Source: an uncultured Lachnospiraceae bacterium (GTDB taxonomy: Bacteria > Bacillota > Clostridia > Lachnospirales > Lachnospiraceae). Taken from it: a stretch of 64,000 nt of DNA. Position 1 is the stretch's first letter, and every line of letters begins with the position of its first letter. The position numbers and the translations under genes were made by a program. The notes beneath the pieces are model-generated. The model was not told where the DNA came from. It ran no database searches and saw only the letters and a list, made by a program, of their open reading frames with translations. Positions 1 through 10,302 of the stretch are shown piece after piece. The stretch covers positions 1-64,000 of the forward strand of contig CANOFW010000001.1 in assembly GCA_947565425.1 (NCBI GenBank), given 5' to 3'.

Positions 1-18
1 GTTATTTTTTGCATAGAA

Positions 19-57
19 AAGGAGCTGCGCACTAATTACTTAGTGCGACAGCCCCTT
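19..57 (-). terminator. ppdK terminator made from the GGGGCTGTCGCAC repeat arm
   Basis: Read on the minus strand, an arm GGGGCTGTCGCACTAA pairs with TTAGTGCG-CAGCTCC, with one base missing from the second arm, and is followed by TTTTCT. It lies about 145 bases beyond the ppdK stop, so it can end that transcript. The arm matches the outer arm of the repeats at 19778, 21378, 31147 and 52687, so this is the shortest member of that family, used here as a rho-independent terminator. Confidence 0.7.
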
Positions 58-200
58 GCAGAACTTATATATAGACTTTTACCACAATATCTTTAAATCT
101 GTTAGCCTTTGTGTACTCTGGACGTTCAGCCATAAATGCCCTTACATCCTCTCTCGACACCGTTAAGGTACAGAAGTAAATATAGGGTTGTCTAATTCCT

Positions 201-2825
201 CTAGTTGTTAATAGCCGCCTGTGCAGCCGCGAGGCGCGCAATTGGTACACGGAATGGAGAACAAGAAACGTAATCCAATCCAATTTTGTGGCAAAATTCA
301 ACGGAAGAAGGATCTCCGCCATGCTCGCCGCAAATACCAACGTGAAGCGCTGGATTTACCGGCTTACCTAACTTGATTGCTGTCTCCATAAGTTTTCCTA
401 CGCCTGTCTGGTCAAGCTTTGCAAATGGATCATTCTCAAAAATCTTAGCATCATAATATGCATTTAAGAACTTGCCTGCATCGTCACGTGAGAAGCCAAA
501 AGTCATCTGTGTCAAATCGTTCGTACCGAAACAGAAGAAATCAGCTTCCTTGGCAATCTCATCTGCCGTCAGAGCAGCTCTCGGAATCTCAATCATCGTA
601 CCTACTTCATACTCTAAGTCAGCACCTGCCGCAGCAATCTCTGCGTCGGCAGTCTCAACAACTACTTTCTTTACAAACTTTAACTCTTTGATATCGCCAA
701 TCAAGGGAATCATAATTTCCGGCTTGAGCGCCCAGTCCGTATGTGCTTTCTTAACATTGATTGCCGCACGGATAACTGCGCTCGTCTGCATTTTAGCAAT
801 CTCAGGATACGTAACAGCAAGACGGCATCCACGATGTCCCATCATCGGGTTGAACTCATGCAGGGAATCTATCAAAGCTTTGATATCCTCGACAGATTTA
901 CCCTGGGCATCTGCCAATTTCTTGATATCTGCTTCTTCAGTAGGAACAAACTCATGCAATGGCGGATCCAGGAAACGAATGGTAACTGGATTCCCCTCCA
1001 AAGCTTCATATAATTTCTCGAAATCACTCTGCTGATAAGGAAGGATTTTTGCCAATGCTTCTTCTCGTTCTTCCACGGTATCTGCACAAATCATCTCACG
1101 GAACGCAGCAATTCTGTCCTCTTCAAAGAACATATGCTCCGTACGGCAAAGCCCAATACCTTCTGCACCCAGCTCGCGTGCTTTTTTCGCATCCACCGGT
1201 GTATCCGCATTCGTACGAACCTTCAATGTTCTAAATTTATCAGCCCAGCTCATGATTCTTCCAAATTCGCCAGCAATAGTTGCATCAACAGTGGGAATTA
1301 AGCCATCATAGATATTACCTGTCGTACCGTCAATGGAAATCGGGTCTCCTTCATGATACTCTTTGCCAGCTAATGTAAACTTCTTATTCGCCTCATCCAT
1401 AATGATGTCTCCGCAGCCAGATACACAACATGCTCCCATACCACGGGCAACAACGGCTGCGTGGCTTGTCATACCACCGCGTACAGTCAAGATACCCTGA
1501 GCTGCCTTCATACCGGTAATATCTTCCGGAGAAGTCTCAAGACGCACCAATACGACCTTCTCTCCTCTTTCTGCCCATGCTACGGCATCATCCGCTGTAA
1601 ATACAATCTTACCACAGGCAGCTCCGGGGGATGCACCAAGACCTTTTCCTGCGGGAGTCGCTGCTTTGAGTGCAGCAGCGTCAAACTGTGGATGTAATAA
1701 GGTATCTAAATTACGAGGCTCGATCATAGCGACTGCCTCTTCCTCGGTTCTCATGCCTTCATCTACCAAATCACAGGCAATCTTCAATGCTGCCTGCGCA
1801 GTTCTCTTACCGTTACGCGTCTGCAACATATAAAGCTTCTCATGCTCAACGGTAAACTCCATATCCTGCATATCTCTATAATGATTCTCAAGCGTCTCAC
1901 AAACTTCTTTGAACTGTTTAAACGCTTCTGGGAATTTCTCTTCCATCTGTGCAATCGGCATCGGAGTACGCACACCAGCAACCACATCCTCACCCTGTGC
2001 ATTCGTCAGGAATTCACCCATCAGCTTGCGCTCGCCAGTAGCAGGATCACGCGTAAAGGCAACACCAGTTCCACAATCATCACCCATATTACCAAACGCC
2101 ATACTCTGTACGTTTACCGCAGTACCCCAGGAATAGGGGATATCGTTGTCGCGACGATATACGTTGGCACGTGGGTTGTCCCAAGAACGAAATACCGCTT
2201 TCACAGCTCCCATAAGCTGTTCCTTGGGGTCATCCGGGAAATCCTCGCCAATTTTTTCTTTATATTCAGCCTTGAACTGAGACGCCAGCTCTTTCAGGTC
2301 GTCTGCCGTAAGATCTACGTCCTGAGTAACGCCCCTGTCAGCCTTCATCTTATCAATCAGCTCTTCAAAATATTTCTTGCCTACTTCCATAACGACATCG
2401 GAATACATCTGGATAAATCTCCGGTAACAATCCCATGCCCAACGCGGATTCCCAGATTTCTCAGCAATTACATTTACTACAGTCTCATTGAGACCCAAAT
2501 TCAAGATGGTGTCCATCATACCAGGCATGGAAGCTCTTGCACCAGAACGAACAGATACTAAGAGCGGATTCTCATGATCTCCGAATTTCTTACCTGTAAT
2601 CTCTTCCATCTTCCCAATGTACTCATTAATCTGTCCCTGGATTTCCTCGTTAATCTGACGTCCATCCTCATAATACTGAGTACAAGCCTCTGTCGTGATT
2701 GTGAAACCCTGTGGTACCGGAAGACCTAAACTGGTCATTTCAGCAAGATTCGCGCCTTTGCCTCCAAGAAGTTCACGCATGCTTGCATTTCCTTCTTTGA
2801 AGAGATAAACCCATTTGTTTGCCAT
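201..2825 (-). CDS. ppdK: Pyruvate, phosphate dikinase
   Basis: An 874-residue PPDK, the usual length for the bacterial enzyme. It interconverts pyruvate, ATP and phosphate with PEP, AMP and pyrophosphate in the cytoplasm, and in fermenting clostridia often runs in the glycolytic direction. The N-terminal ATP-grasp part begins with VYLFKEGNASMRELLGGKGA. The phosphohistidine site is GGMTSHAAVVARGMG near residue 450. The C-terminal PEP-binding barrel ends with GICGEHGGDPSSVEFC, which holds the conserved cysteine. The start is ATG at 2825, directly after ATAGGAGGAATT; the open frame runs 25 codons further upstream but has no ribosome site there. It has its own promoter and follows glyS in the same direction. 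I did not see the PPDK regulatory kinase gene in this window. Confidence 0.97.
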   Translation of the reverse strand: MANKWVYLFKEGNASMRELLGGKGANLAEMTSLGLPVPQGFTITTEACTQYYEDGRQINEEIQGQINEYIGKMEEITGKKFGDHENPLLVSVRSGARASMPGMMDTILNLGLNETVVNVIAEKSGNPRWAWDCYRRFIQMYSDVVMEVGKKYFEELIDKMKADRGVTQDVDLTADDLKELASQFKAEYKEKIGEDFPDDPKEQLMGAVKAVFRSWDNPRANVYRRDNDIPYSWGTAVNVQSMAFGNMGDDCGTGVAFTRDPATGERKLMGEFLTNAQGEDVVAGVRTPMPIAQMEEKFPEAFKQFKEVCETLENHYRDMQDMEFTVEHEKLYMLQTRNGKRTAQAALKIACDLVDEGMRTEEEAVAMIEPRNLDTLLHPQFDAAALKAATPAGKGLGASPGAACGKIVFTADDAVAWAERGEKVVLVRLETSPEDITGMKAAQGILTVRGGMTSHAAVVARGMGACCVSGCGDIIMDEANKKFTLAGKEYHEGDPISIDGTTGNIYDGLIPTVDATIAGEFGRIMSWADKFRTLKVRTNADTPVDAKKARELGAEGIGLCRTEHMFFEEDRIAAFREMICADTVEEREEALAKILPYQQSDFEKLYEALEGNPVTIRFLDPPLHEFVPTEEADIKKLADAQGKSVEDIKALIDSLHEFNPMMGHRGCRLAVTYPEIAKMQTSAVIRAAINVKKAHTDWALKPEIMIPLIGDIKELKFVKKVVVETADAEIAAAGADLEYEVGTMIEIPRAALTADEIAKEADFFCFGTNDLTQMTFGFSRDDAGKFLNAYYDAKIFENDPFAKLDQTGVGKLMETAIKLGKPVNPALHVGICGEHGGDPSSVEFCHKIGLDYVSCSPFRVPIARLAAAQAAINN

Positions 2826-2888
2826 TTGAATTCCTCCTATACAACTTTTCATAATTAATGTTCCCTGTCTGCCTAAGCACACACACTC

Positions 2889-2916
2889 ATTGTAACACAC
2901 TTTTGCCGCTTGGCAA
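2889..2916 (-). promoter_or_regulatory. Sigma-A promoter for ppdK
   Basis: On the minus strand TTGCCA (2916-2911), a 16-base spacer and TACAAT (2894-2889) lie about 65 bases before the ppdK start. The -35 box sits inside the small hairpin TTGCC-GCTT-GGCAA. Predicted from consensus match only. Confidence 0.55.
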
Positions 2917-3045
2917 TATATTTTTCTATATTTTTCCTATTTTGTACGCAGTTGCGCTATACTATGCGTAAAATTCTGCCCTGTGCTTTGCCCATGTCTT
3001 CACAAGTTCGATATTACTTATTGGGAGCGGCAGGTTTAACTGTAT

Positions 3046-4446
3046 CTAAAAATCAAACTTGTCTGCAAAATATGCATCCAAATCTTCAATCTTAATGCGC
3101 TCCTGCTCCATACTGTCACGGTCGCGAACAGTCACCGCACCGTCATCCTCCGACTCGAAATCATATGTAACACAAAACGGCGTGCCGATTTCATCTTGCC
3201 TACGATAGCGCTTGCCAATATTTCCTCTATCATCAAACTCACAATTATATTTCTTAGACAACTGTGCATAAATCTTCTCAGCGCCCTCATTTAGCTTCTT
3301 AGAAAGCGGTAAAACACCAATCTTCACCGGAGCCAATGCCGGATGGAAATGCAGTACGGTACGCATATCAGGCTTCTCCTCTGTACCGATATTCTCCTCA
3401 TCATATGCAGCGCATAAGAAAGCAAGCACTACGCGGTCAGCGCCCAACGACGGCTCGATGACATAGGGGATATATTTCTCCTTCTTTTCATCATCAAAGT
3501 AACTCATATCCTGCCCAGAAGTATTCTGATGCTGTGTCAAATCATAATCCGTACGGTCTGCGATTCCCCACAACTCACCCCAGCCAAAGGGGAATAAAAA
3601 TTCAAAGTCTGTCGTTGCCTTGCTGTAAAACGCCAGCTCTGCCGGATCATGGTCGCGCAAGCGCAGCTCTTCTTCTTTCATGCCAAGGCTCAACAGCCAG
3701 TCGCGGCAAAAACCTCTCCAATACTGGAACCATTCTAAATCTGTGCCGGGCGCACAGAAAAATTCCAGTTCCATCTGCTCAAACTCCCTGGTGCGGAATG
3801 TAAAATTACCAGGTGTAATCTCATTACGGAAAGACTTTCCAATCTGGCAGATACCAAAAGGCACTTTCTTACGGGAAGTTCTCTGCACATTTTTAAAATT
3901 GACAAAGATACCCTGTGCTGTCTCCGGTCGCAGATATACCGTGTTCTTTGCATCCTCCGTTACTCCCTGGAATGTTTTAAACATTAAGTTAAATTGACGA
4001 ATATCTGTAAAATTATGCTTCCCACAGGTCGGGCAGGAAATCTGATGTTCTTCGATGAACTTCACCATCTCCTCCTGGCTCCATCCATCCACACTAGATT
4101 CCAGCGTAATGCCTTTTTCTTCTGCAAAATCTTCAATAATCTTATCTGCACGGAAACGTTCATGACATTCTTTACAATCCATCAGCGGATCCGAAAAGCC
4201 GCCCAGATGACCGGAAGCTACCCATGTCTGAGGATTCATAAGTATCGCGCAGTCTACACCTACATTGTAGGGATTCTCCATAACAAATTTCTGCCACCAC
4301 GCCTTCTTCACATTATTTTTCAACTCCACACCAAGATTTCCATAATCCCAGGTGTTCGCAAGTCCGCCATAGATCTCGGAACCCGGATATACAAATCCTC
4401 TTGCCTTTGCTAATGCTACGATCTTTTCCATTGTCTTTTCCATCAT
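3046..4446 (-). CDS. glyS: Glycyl-tRNA synthetase, single-chain class II type
   Basis: A 466-residue homodimeric GlyRS that charges tRNA-Gly with glycine. It is the eukaryote/Gram-positive single-chain form, not the alpha-beta GlyQS form. Class II signatures are visible: [15 protein letters not shown] followed by [20 protein letters not shown] (motif 2), then a C-terminal anticodon-binding domain beginning near [13 protein letters not shown]. Two ATG codons are adjacent (4446 and 4443) behind AGAGAGGTAGC; either could be used, and a third methionine at codon 6 is less likely. It lies downstream of recO and the lipoprotein gene, as glyS genes often do near recO in Firmicutes. Confidence 0.96.
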   Translation of the reverse strand: MMEKTMEKIVALAKARGFVYPGSEIYGGLANTWDYGNLGVELKNNVKKAWWQKFVMENPYNVGVDCAILMNPQTWVASGHLGGFSDPLMDCKECHERFRADKIIEDFAEEKGITLESSVDGWSQEEMVKFIEEHQISCPTCGKHNFTDIRQFNLMFKTFQGVTEDAKNTVYLRPETAQGIFVNFKNVQRTSRKKVPFGICQIGKSFRNEITPGNFTFRTREFEQMELEFFCAPGTDLEWFQYWRGFCRDWLLSLGMKEEELRLRDHDPAELAFYSKATTDFEFLFPFGWGELWGIADRTDYDLTQHQNTSGQDMSYFDDEKKEKYIPYVIEPSLGADRVVLAFLCAAYDEENIGTEEKPDMRTVLHFHPALAPVKIGVLPLSKKLNEGAEKIYAQLSKKYNCEFDDRGNIGKRYRRQDEIGTPFCVTYDFESEDDGAVTVRDRDSMEQERIKIEDLDAYFADKFDF

Positions 4447-4537
4447 GCTACCTCTCTCTTTCTACCATCCGCACTCCCACGGACTTCTATGCATTGAACC
4501 TTTTTAACGCCTTAATTCCTAACGGAAACTACCTTCT

Positions 4538-5158
4538 TTATTTATACACGACATATACCAAGGTCATCTCGGAACCATCCTGGGCTTCCTCAGGAATCTC
4601 AATTGCCACCGTATCTTTTGACTTAAGCGTCGTATAATCGGAAGACATATACTGAACAGTACCATCTACTTTCACATCAATCTTCTCACTAAGAATAACC
4701 ACCTTGCAATCGCTATCCATAACGGTAGTATTATCAATACTACCAGCCGCTTTGCCGTCCTTAACTTCCGTAAACTCTGTGTTAAAATTGAAGCCTGCGG
4801 CTAAAGCTTGCGGCACTGTCCCGGAAAACAAGGTTACCTCATTAAAATCTTGATAACTCTCGCAGTCTTCATATTTCATGTACAGCTTTGCCACTTTGTC
4901 TTCCACAATAAATTCTTCAATCCCTACACTTTTTTTCCCATGCTCCTCCTGATATGCCAGAACCCTTTCCTCTATGTATTTCCTGAGTTCCTCCTCGTCA
5001 TAATATTCCTTGTCTAATTCGGAAATAGCTGCACAGATCACCTTACCCTTTTTTTGCACGTACACCGTATCACAGTCTGCTGTCAAAGAATTTCCACATG
5101 CACTGAATAATCCGGTTATCAATAGACAGATCAGACTAACTGAAATTATTTTTTTCAT
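4538..5158 (-). CDS. Putative lipoprotein of unknown function
   Basis: A 206-residue protein with a lipoprotein signal peptide: MKKIISVSLICLLITGLFSA followed by the lipidated cysteine at residue 21 (lipobox LFSAC). The mature part is acidic and has no domain I recognise. It contains a charged helical stretch (about residues 50-80) and beta-rich segments after residue 110. It has its own well-formed promoter and the ribosome site GAGGTTGAC before the ATG. It sits between recO and glyS, a slot that is variable between related genomes. Function unknown; anchoring to the outer face of the membrane is the only prediction I would make. Confidence 0.85.
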   Translation of the reverse strand: MKKIISVSLICLLITGLFSACGNSLTADCDTVYVQKKGKVICAAISELDKEYYDEEELRKYIEERVLAYQEEHGKKSVGIEEFIVEDKVAKLYMKYEDCESYQDFNEVTLFSGTVPQALAAGFNFNTEFTEVKDGKAAGSIDNTTVMDSDCKVVILSEKIDVKVDGTVQYMSSDYTTLKSKDTVAIEIPEEAQDGSEMTLVYVVYK

Positions 5159-5195
5159 ATGTCAACCTCCTCAAAACTTAACGTAAACCTCACAT

Positions 5196-5224
5196 ATTAT
5201 ACCCTTTTCTGCAACTTATTGCAA
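5196..5224 (-). promoter_or_regulatory. Sigma-A promoter for the lipoprotein gene
   Basis: Minus strand TTGCAA (5224-5219), 17-base spacer, TATAAT (5201-5196), about 37 bases before the start codon. Both boxes are close to consensus. Confidence 0.7.
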
Positions 5225-5290
5225 CCGTTGATTTCCAAATTTTATGTTCGTTAAGACACATGAGGTTCCTGCCCGCCCGCTATCAAAATC

Positions 5291-6058
5291 TCATGAATGA
5301 AATCTCCTTGCAAACCCCACATTTTCTTCCAGCACCCGCAATGAATGAAACTCTCTATCTATGTAAAATCTCATATATTCATCCATAATCTGCGCAAGAT
5401 CCTTTAAAACCTCAGCAGAAACCTTAAATGTGTAAAGCTTTTCTATTTTTGCAGTAATGATATATTGCAGGGTATAAAGTGTTGACTTGTCAAGTTTCCT
5501 GGTCTGCACTACTTGCCTTGCGCAATTTTCACAGAGCGTACCGCCACTCCTCACATGGAAATATGGCAATTCTTTTTCCTTGCCACACTTCAAACAGATA
5601 AACACATTGGGATATTCCCCATTCAAAACCATCGCTTTTAGCTCAAAAATACGACGCACAAGACGATTATCTAAGCTTGCGCTCTCTAAGGCACGAAGGG
5701 ATTGGTAAAGAAGCTTCAGCATATGTACTGCATCCAGGTTCTCTCTCGCATAATAGTCGGCAATCTCCATAAAATAAAAGCCATAATAGGCTCCTTCCAC
5801 ATCTGCGGCAAGCTCCCGAAAATAATTAGAAATCTCTGCTTTTACAATGGTATAGGAACTGCGCCCTTCATACGCTTCAAATGTTCCGAAAGAAAAAGGA
5901 TTGCTTGCTGCAATTAGCTGGCTGTTCGGTCTACGTGCCCCGCGCGCAAATGCAGAAACCTTCCCTCTTTCTTTCGTCAGAAGCACTATTCTCTTGTCAT
6001 ATTCCCCTATCGGGACCGCTGAAAGAACCATGCCCGTCAGCGTTATGGTCTGCGCCAT
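5291..6058 (-). CDS. recO: DNA repair protein RecO
   Basis: A 255-residue RecO, which helps load RecA on SSB-coated single-stranded DNA in the RecFOR pathway. The N-terminal OB-fold starts with TLTGMVLSAVPIGEYDKRIVLLT. A zinc-binding cluster is visible as CLKCG (near residue 155) followed by CENC about 19 residues later. Family length is about 240-260. The start at 6058 lies inside the upstream YqzL-like ORF, so the two are overlapping and probably coupled. The order era-yqzL-recO matches Bacillus subtilis. Confidence 0.95.
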   Translation of the reverse strand: MAQTITLTGMVLSAVPIGEYDKRIVLLTKERGKVSAFARGARRPNSQLIAASNPFSFGTFEAYEGRSSYTIVKAEISNYFRELAADVEGAYYGFYFMEIADYYARENLDAVHMLKLLYQSLRALESASLDNRLVRRIFELKAMVLNGEYPNVFICLKCGKEKELPYFHVRSGGTLCENCARQVVQTRKLDKSTLYTLQYIITAKIEKLYTFKVSAEVLKDLAQIMDEYMRFYIDREFHSLRVLEENVGFARRFHS

Positions 6059-6212
6059 ATCCTCTCACACTCCTGCCTGTGGAATTTCTGCCCGCCAGCA
6101 TAGCGCCTGTGGCATCTCCGTAAATCCCTTCCGCCTCCTGATGGCTCTTATAGTTTAAGTAATCCTGAATACTTCCCGTACTTGCAAATCTCTTCCATTC
6201 CTGCTCAATCAT
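5997..6212 (-). CDS. yqzL: YqzL-like small protein with extended C-terminus
   Basis: A 71-residue ORF. Its first 25 residues, MIEQEWKRFASTGSIQDYLNY, resemble YqzL, a short protein of unknown function encoded between era and recO in Bacillus (about 47 residues there). The start at 6212 is chosen because ATG follows AGGGGGGCGCTAC; an upstream in-frame ATG at 6239 has no clear ribosome site. The C-terminal 30 residues are Gly/Asp/Ser-rich and lie over the first 62 bases of recO in another frame. Position plus the N-terminal motif support the name; function is unknown. Confidence 0.7.
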   Translation of the reverse strand: MIEQEWKRFASTGSIQDYLNYKSHQEAEGIYGDATGAMLAGRNSTGRSVRGYGADHNADGHGSFSGPDRGI

Positions 6213-6417
6213 GTAGCGCCCCCCTGTTCTTCTGTTCATCTCTATTAGGGTGTCCTGTCCACATGCACATATACTAGCAAAAATCTGGTAGTTTGTAAGC
6301 ATGACGGCTATACTAGATACCTGCAATGTAAGGGCTCTGATTCAAAGATTCACGCTTGCGCGGCTGTTTGGCTAAGCGCCTTGTGGGACGCATTGCTCAC
6401 GGGATAATTCTTAAATC

Positions 6418-7326
6418 TTATTGCCTTTCTTCCTGGTAGCCAAAATTTTTAAGCAGATAGTCACTGTCTCGCCAATCTTTCTTGACCTTCACCCAGAGCT
6501 TCAAGTTGACCTTGCAGCCTAAAAGCCGTTCTATCTCAAAACGAGCATTCGTACCAATCTTTTTTAACATGATGCCGCCTTTACCGATAATAATCCCTTT
6601 ATGCGAATCCCGCTCACAGACAATCGTAGCCTCTATATCCGTGATCCCCCCCTTTGAGCGTTCCTTCATTCGTTCAATAGTAACCGCGATGCCATGGGGA
6701 ATTTCTTCTTCCAGAGCATGCAATGATTTCTCGCGAATAATCTCCGCCACAATCTGACGTTCCGGCTGATCCGTAATAGTATCTTCGTCATAAAACATCG
6801 GTCCATAGGGCAGATATTTAAATATTAAATCCGGCAAAATCTCTGTATTTTCTCCGCGCAATGCTGAGAGCGGCACGACTTCTGCAAAATCATACTCTTT
6901 GCGGTAAGTGTCAATATAAGAGAGTACTTCTTCCCTCTTCACAGTATCAGTCTTGTTGATAATGAGAATTACCGGCGTCTTGACGCGCGCAAGCTTTTCT
7001 AAAATATGACGCTCACCAGCGCCGATGAAATTGCTCGGATCCACCAGCCACAAGATGACGTCCACCTCTTGCAATGTGCGCTCCGCCACATTGACCATAT
7101 ACTCTCCCAACTTATTCTTTGCCTTGTGGATGCCCGGCGTGTCCAGAAAGACAATCTGACCTTTCTCTTCATCGGTATATACCGTCTGAATACGGTTTCT
7201 GGTGGTTTGCGGCTTCTTAGAAGTAATTGCAATCTTCTGCCCAATCAGACGATTCATCAGCGTAGATTTCCCCACATTCGGTCTGCCAATCAATGTTACA
7301 AAGCCAGATTTTAAATTAGCTTCCAT
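6418..7326 (-). CDS. era: GTPase Era
   Basis: A 302-residue Era GTPase that binds the 3' end of 16S rRNA during 30S subunit assembly. Walker A is GRPNVGKST, switch/G3 is DTPGIH, G4 is NKTD, and the C-terminal KH RNA-binding domain contains GKGGIMLKKIG. The ATG at 7326 follows AAAGGAGAACTT; the frame extends 23 codons upstream without a better start. It begins 10 bases after the M16C protease stop, so the two are likely co-transcribed. A 205-base gap with no recognisable feature separates it from the YqzL-like ORF. Confidence 0.97.
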   Translation of the reverse strand: MEANLKSGFVTLIGRPNVGKSTLMNRLIGQKIAITSKKPQTTRNRIQTVYTDEEKGQIVFLDTPGIHKAKNKLGEYMVNVAERTLQEVDVILWLVDPSNFIGAGERHILEKLARVKTPVILIINKTDTVKREEVLSYIDTYRKEYDFAEVVPLSALRGENTEILPDLIFKYLPYGPMFYDEDTITDQPERQIVAEIIREKSLHALEEEIPHGIAVTIERMKERSKGGITDIEATIVCERDSHKGIIIGKGGIMLKKIGTNARFEIERLLGCKVNLKLWVKVKKDWRDSDYLLKNFGYQEERQ

Positions 7327-7336
7327 AAGTTCTCCT

Positions 7337-10252
7337 TTAGTATAAATTCTTAATTTCCTGAAACAGTTCTTTTTCCTGGTTGAGCTTTTCTTCATTGCCG
7401 ATTACACACAAGGCGTCTTCTTTGAGTACCGCACGCACAATGCCGGCAAGCGCGCGAATATCTTCCCTTGTAGCATTTAAAATCTCTGCCCGCTCCCGCT
7501 GTAACAGTTCATCTGTCACGCCGGTGAGATATGCCGTTGCGCTGCGGCTAGTCTTTGCAGACGGGGTCAGAGGAGCGTCCACACTGCTGAAAGTACCGAT
7601 AATATACTTTGTCATCTCTTTTTCCTCTGCGGTAAACTGCTCTAAATATGCAGGAATTCCTTCATAGACTTCATTTGTCCTGCTAAGATGTGGATCGCGA
7701 TAGGAAGTGAAATAACCATCCCCACTCCTCGTAAAGCCACTCATACATCCATATGCGCCACCTTTGACGCGGACATTCAGCCACAGATAGTCGTAACTGA
7801 GGAGTACTTTCAAAATCCGCAGCGCACCGGTATAGTTGTAACCTTCTCTGCGGAAATTTCCAGCACGCGACACATACTGCACCTGAGAGGCGTCCAAAAA
7901 GCCCTCGTTCTTTTTTTCTAATCCCAACGGCTTAGGCTCACAATCGGAATTTTTAGAATGCAGAACTTCTTTTAACCCAGGCACTTCCTGTTCTATCAGC
8001 TCCATGCCCTGCGTTTCAGCGCCAATACTAAACATCAGGTTTTCTTTACAGAAAATTTCTTCTACAAGTGCTTCTAATATCTGGCCAAGTTCATCCTTTT
8101 TCTCCTCAAAATGCTCCTCGATGTCCTTCACAAGCTGATAAAATTCGATCCCTTGCGTCATATCTGTATATTTTGCATTGTCTGAAAAATAAGACATAGC
8201 GCGCATAGAAGAAACCGAATGTCCAGCAGCGCTCATATTCATCTGTAACCGCGATTTCAGTTCGGCGATAATCTCATAAAGGCGCTCCTGTCCACGGAAA
8301 TTACTGGCAGAAATCATTTCTCGAATAATACCCATCGCCTTAGGTATTTCATGGTACAATGACTTCACCTTTACCTCGTATTTGAGAGAAATACTGCCTT
8401 TTTCCACATGCGGATAGATGCCAATACTGCTGAAAATTCCCCCGGTATGCAAATTAATCTCATTGGCAAGCTCTGGGTAAGTGTAAGATTTCGTATCTAC
8501 ATAACCCAAAACGGATTTGAGAATTCCCAAATAGGGAATCTTCTCTATTGCCAAATCTGTCACATCAAACATCAGACTGAAATAGGCGATGCCATTTGTG
8601 TCGATATCATGGCACAAAAGCAGCGTATCATCTGTATATTGTTCACGGATAAAGAGCTTTTCTCCTTCTTTCTTGATGTCCTGCCTCGTGAGCGTCGGAA
8701 GTTTATCCATATCTTCTGCCGACGATGGCTCCTCCTGATACCGGCGCAAATGGTGCGTAAAATCCACAATCTCCTGAAGCTGCCCCGCGTCTAAAGATTC
8801 TTTGTATTGTAAAAGCTTCTTGGCAAGTGCTTCATCCTTCTTGGCATTCAACCCATATTCCGGCCTGGCTACGACTACAGCTGCATGGGGATTGTCCAGC
8901 AGATATTTCTGTACAATTTCTTCAAAATAACCAGTCTCCACCTGCTGTTTTAATAATTCAATTATTTCAAGCCCTTCCAAATGCAAAAACGGCTTGCTAT
9001 CATCATATAGCCAGCTATCCAAACATTTTATGCCAAATAAAAGCCCTTTGGGGAACTGCCCATAATCCGCCTCCCGATAGCGGAACTCAAAACTGTTAAT
9101 TCCAGCCAGCAGAGATTTCTTATTGATACCGTTTTCTGCCTGCTCCCTCAACACCCTTTGAATAATCTCTAAAAATTCCTCTTTGCGCTCCAAGTTACTG
9201 TTCTTTGCCACTACGGAAAGCATCGGCTGCAACGTATAACTGTCAAAAGAAGCCATAATATCTTTACCAATCCTGGCGTCTAAAAGGGCCTGCTTCAAGG
9301 GCGCTCCCGGCGCGGAGAGCAATGCATAATCAAGAATGTCAAAGGCTACATACAATGTGCGATCCAGAATATTTCCAGCACTCACATTGTAGGAAAGATA
9401 CGTATTATCTTCTAATGGTTCTCCACTCGCAATGTTGTAGGGGATTTCCACCTCCTGCACTTTGTCAAATGGTTTCTGCTCTTTTACCTCTGAATTCACT
9501 ACAATGGCATCAAATTTACTGAGATATTCGCGGTCCAGCCAATTCAGTTTCTCCTCCATATCCATATCTCCGTAGAGATAGATATAGGAATTACTGGGAT
9601 GATAATATTTCTGGTGGAATGCCAAAAACTGCTCATACGTAAGTTCTGGGATTACTTCTGGGTCCCCACCCGACTCAAAAGAATAAGACGTTTCCGGATA
9701 CAGTGTGCGCAAAATCTCCCGGCTAAGTACTTCATCGGGAGAAGAAAAAGCTCCCTTCATCTCATTATACACTACACCATTGACCGTAAGAGGCGCATTG
9801 AGGTCCTCCAGCTCATAATGCCAACCCTCCTGGCAGAAAATTTCTTTATGCCGATAGATATTCGGATAGAGGACAGCGTCTAAATAAACCTCCATCAAAT
9901 TCTGAAAGTCTTTGTCATTGCAACTTGCCACAGGATAAATCGTTTTGTCTGGATATGTCATGGCATTTAAAAATGTGTTGAGCGAACTTTTTACTAACTC
10001 CACAAACGGATCTTTTACCGGAAATTTTTCTGAACCGCAAAGCACTGAATGCTCGAGGATGTGCGCTGCCCCTGTACTGTCCAAAGACGGGGTACGAAAA
10101 CCTATATAGAATACCTTGTTTTCATCATCATTGGAAATCAGGCTGATTCTCGCTCCGCTCTTCTTATGGCGCAGCAAATAACCCATTGATTTGATATCGT
10201 CCAGTTTCTTTTCTTGCAGCACTTCATATGCCGTACAATTGTTTAAATTCAT
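7337..10252 (-). CDS. Presequence protease-like M16C metallopeptidase
   Basis: A 971-residue zinc peptidase of the insulinase/pitrilysin M16C family, which degrades unstructured peptides in a closed clam-shell chamber. The inverted zinc motif HILEHSVLCGS (HxxEH) is at about residue 85, with the downstream acidic ligand region near NEMKGAFSSPDE. Four homologous half-domains are expected from the length. No signal peptide is visible, so it is probably cytoplasmic. The ribosome site GGAAAGGATATAGGAAG precedes ATG. It sits between mscS and era on the same strand. Confidence 0.93.
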   Translation of the reverse strand: MNLNNCTAYEVLQEKKLDDIKSMGYLLRHKKSGARISLISNDDENKVFYIGFRTPSLDSTGAAHILEHSVLCGSEKFPVKDPFVELVKSSLNTFLNAMTYPDKTIYPVASCNDKDFQNLMEVYLDAVLYPNIYRHKEIFCQEGWHYELEDLNAPLTVNGVVYNEMKGAFSSPDEVLSREILRTLYPETSYSFESGGDPEVIPELTYEQFLAFHQKYYHPSNSYIYLYGDMDMEEKLNWLDREYLSKFDAIVVNSEVKEQKPFDKVQEVEIPYNIASGEPLEDNTYLSYNVSAGNILDRTLYVAFDILDYALLSAPGAPLKQALLDARIGKDIMASFDSYTLQPMLSVVAKNSNLERKEEFLEIIQRVLREQAENGINKKSLLAGINSFEFRYREADYGQFPKGLLFGIKCLDSWLYDDSKPFLHLEGLEIIELLKQQVETGYFEEIVQKYLLDNPHAAVVVARPEYGLNAKKDEALAKKLLQYKESLDAGQLQEIVDFTHHLRRYQEEPSSAEDMDKLPTLTRQDIKKEGEKLFIREQYTDDTLLLCHDIDTNGIAYFSLMFDVTDLAIEKIPYLGILKSVLGYVDTKSYTYPELANEINLHTGGIFSSIGIYPHVEKGSISLKYEVKVKSLYHEIPKAMGIIREMISASNFRGQERLYEIIAELKSRLQMNMSAAGHSVSSMRAMSYFSDNAKYTDMTQGIEFYQLVKDIEEHFEEKKDELGQILEALVEEIFCKENLMFSIGAETQGMELIEQEVPGLKEVLHSKNSDCEPKPLGLEKKNEGFLDASQVQYVSRAGNFRREGYNYTGALRILKVLLSYDYLWLNVRVKGGAYGCMSGFTRSGDGYFTSYRDPHLSRTNEVYEGIPAYLEQFTAEEKEMTKYIIGTFSSVDAPLTPSAKTSRSATAYLTGVTDELLQRERAEILNATREDIRALAGIVRAVLKEDALCVIGNEEKLNQEKELFQEIKNLY

Positions 10253-10302
10253 CTTCCTATATCCTTTCCATTAATATTCCGGTGACTTTTCTCAATTTAT
10301 CA

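Noticed and set aside
65-340. 91-codon minus-strand ORF at the window start
   Set aside because: Its first half lies over the ppdK 3' end in another frame, and the unique part (65-200) has no ribosome site except for a 22-codon piece. It may be a gene remnant, but I cannot support it.
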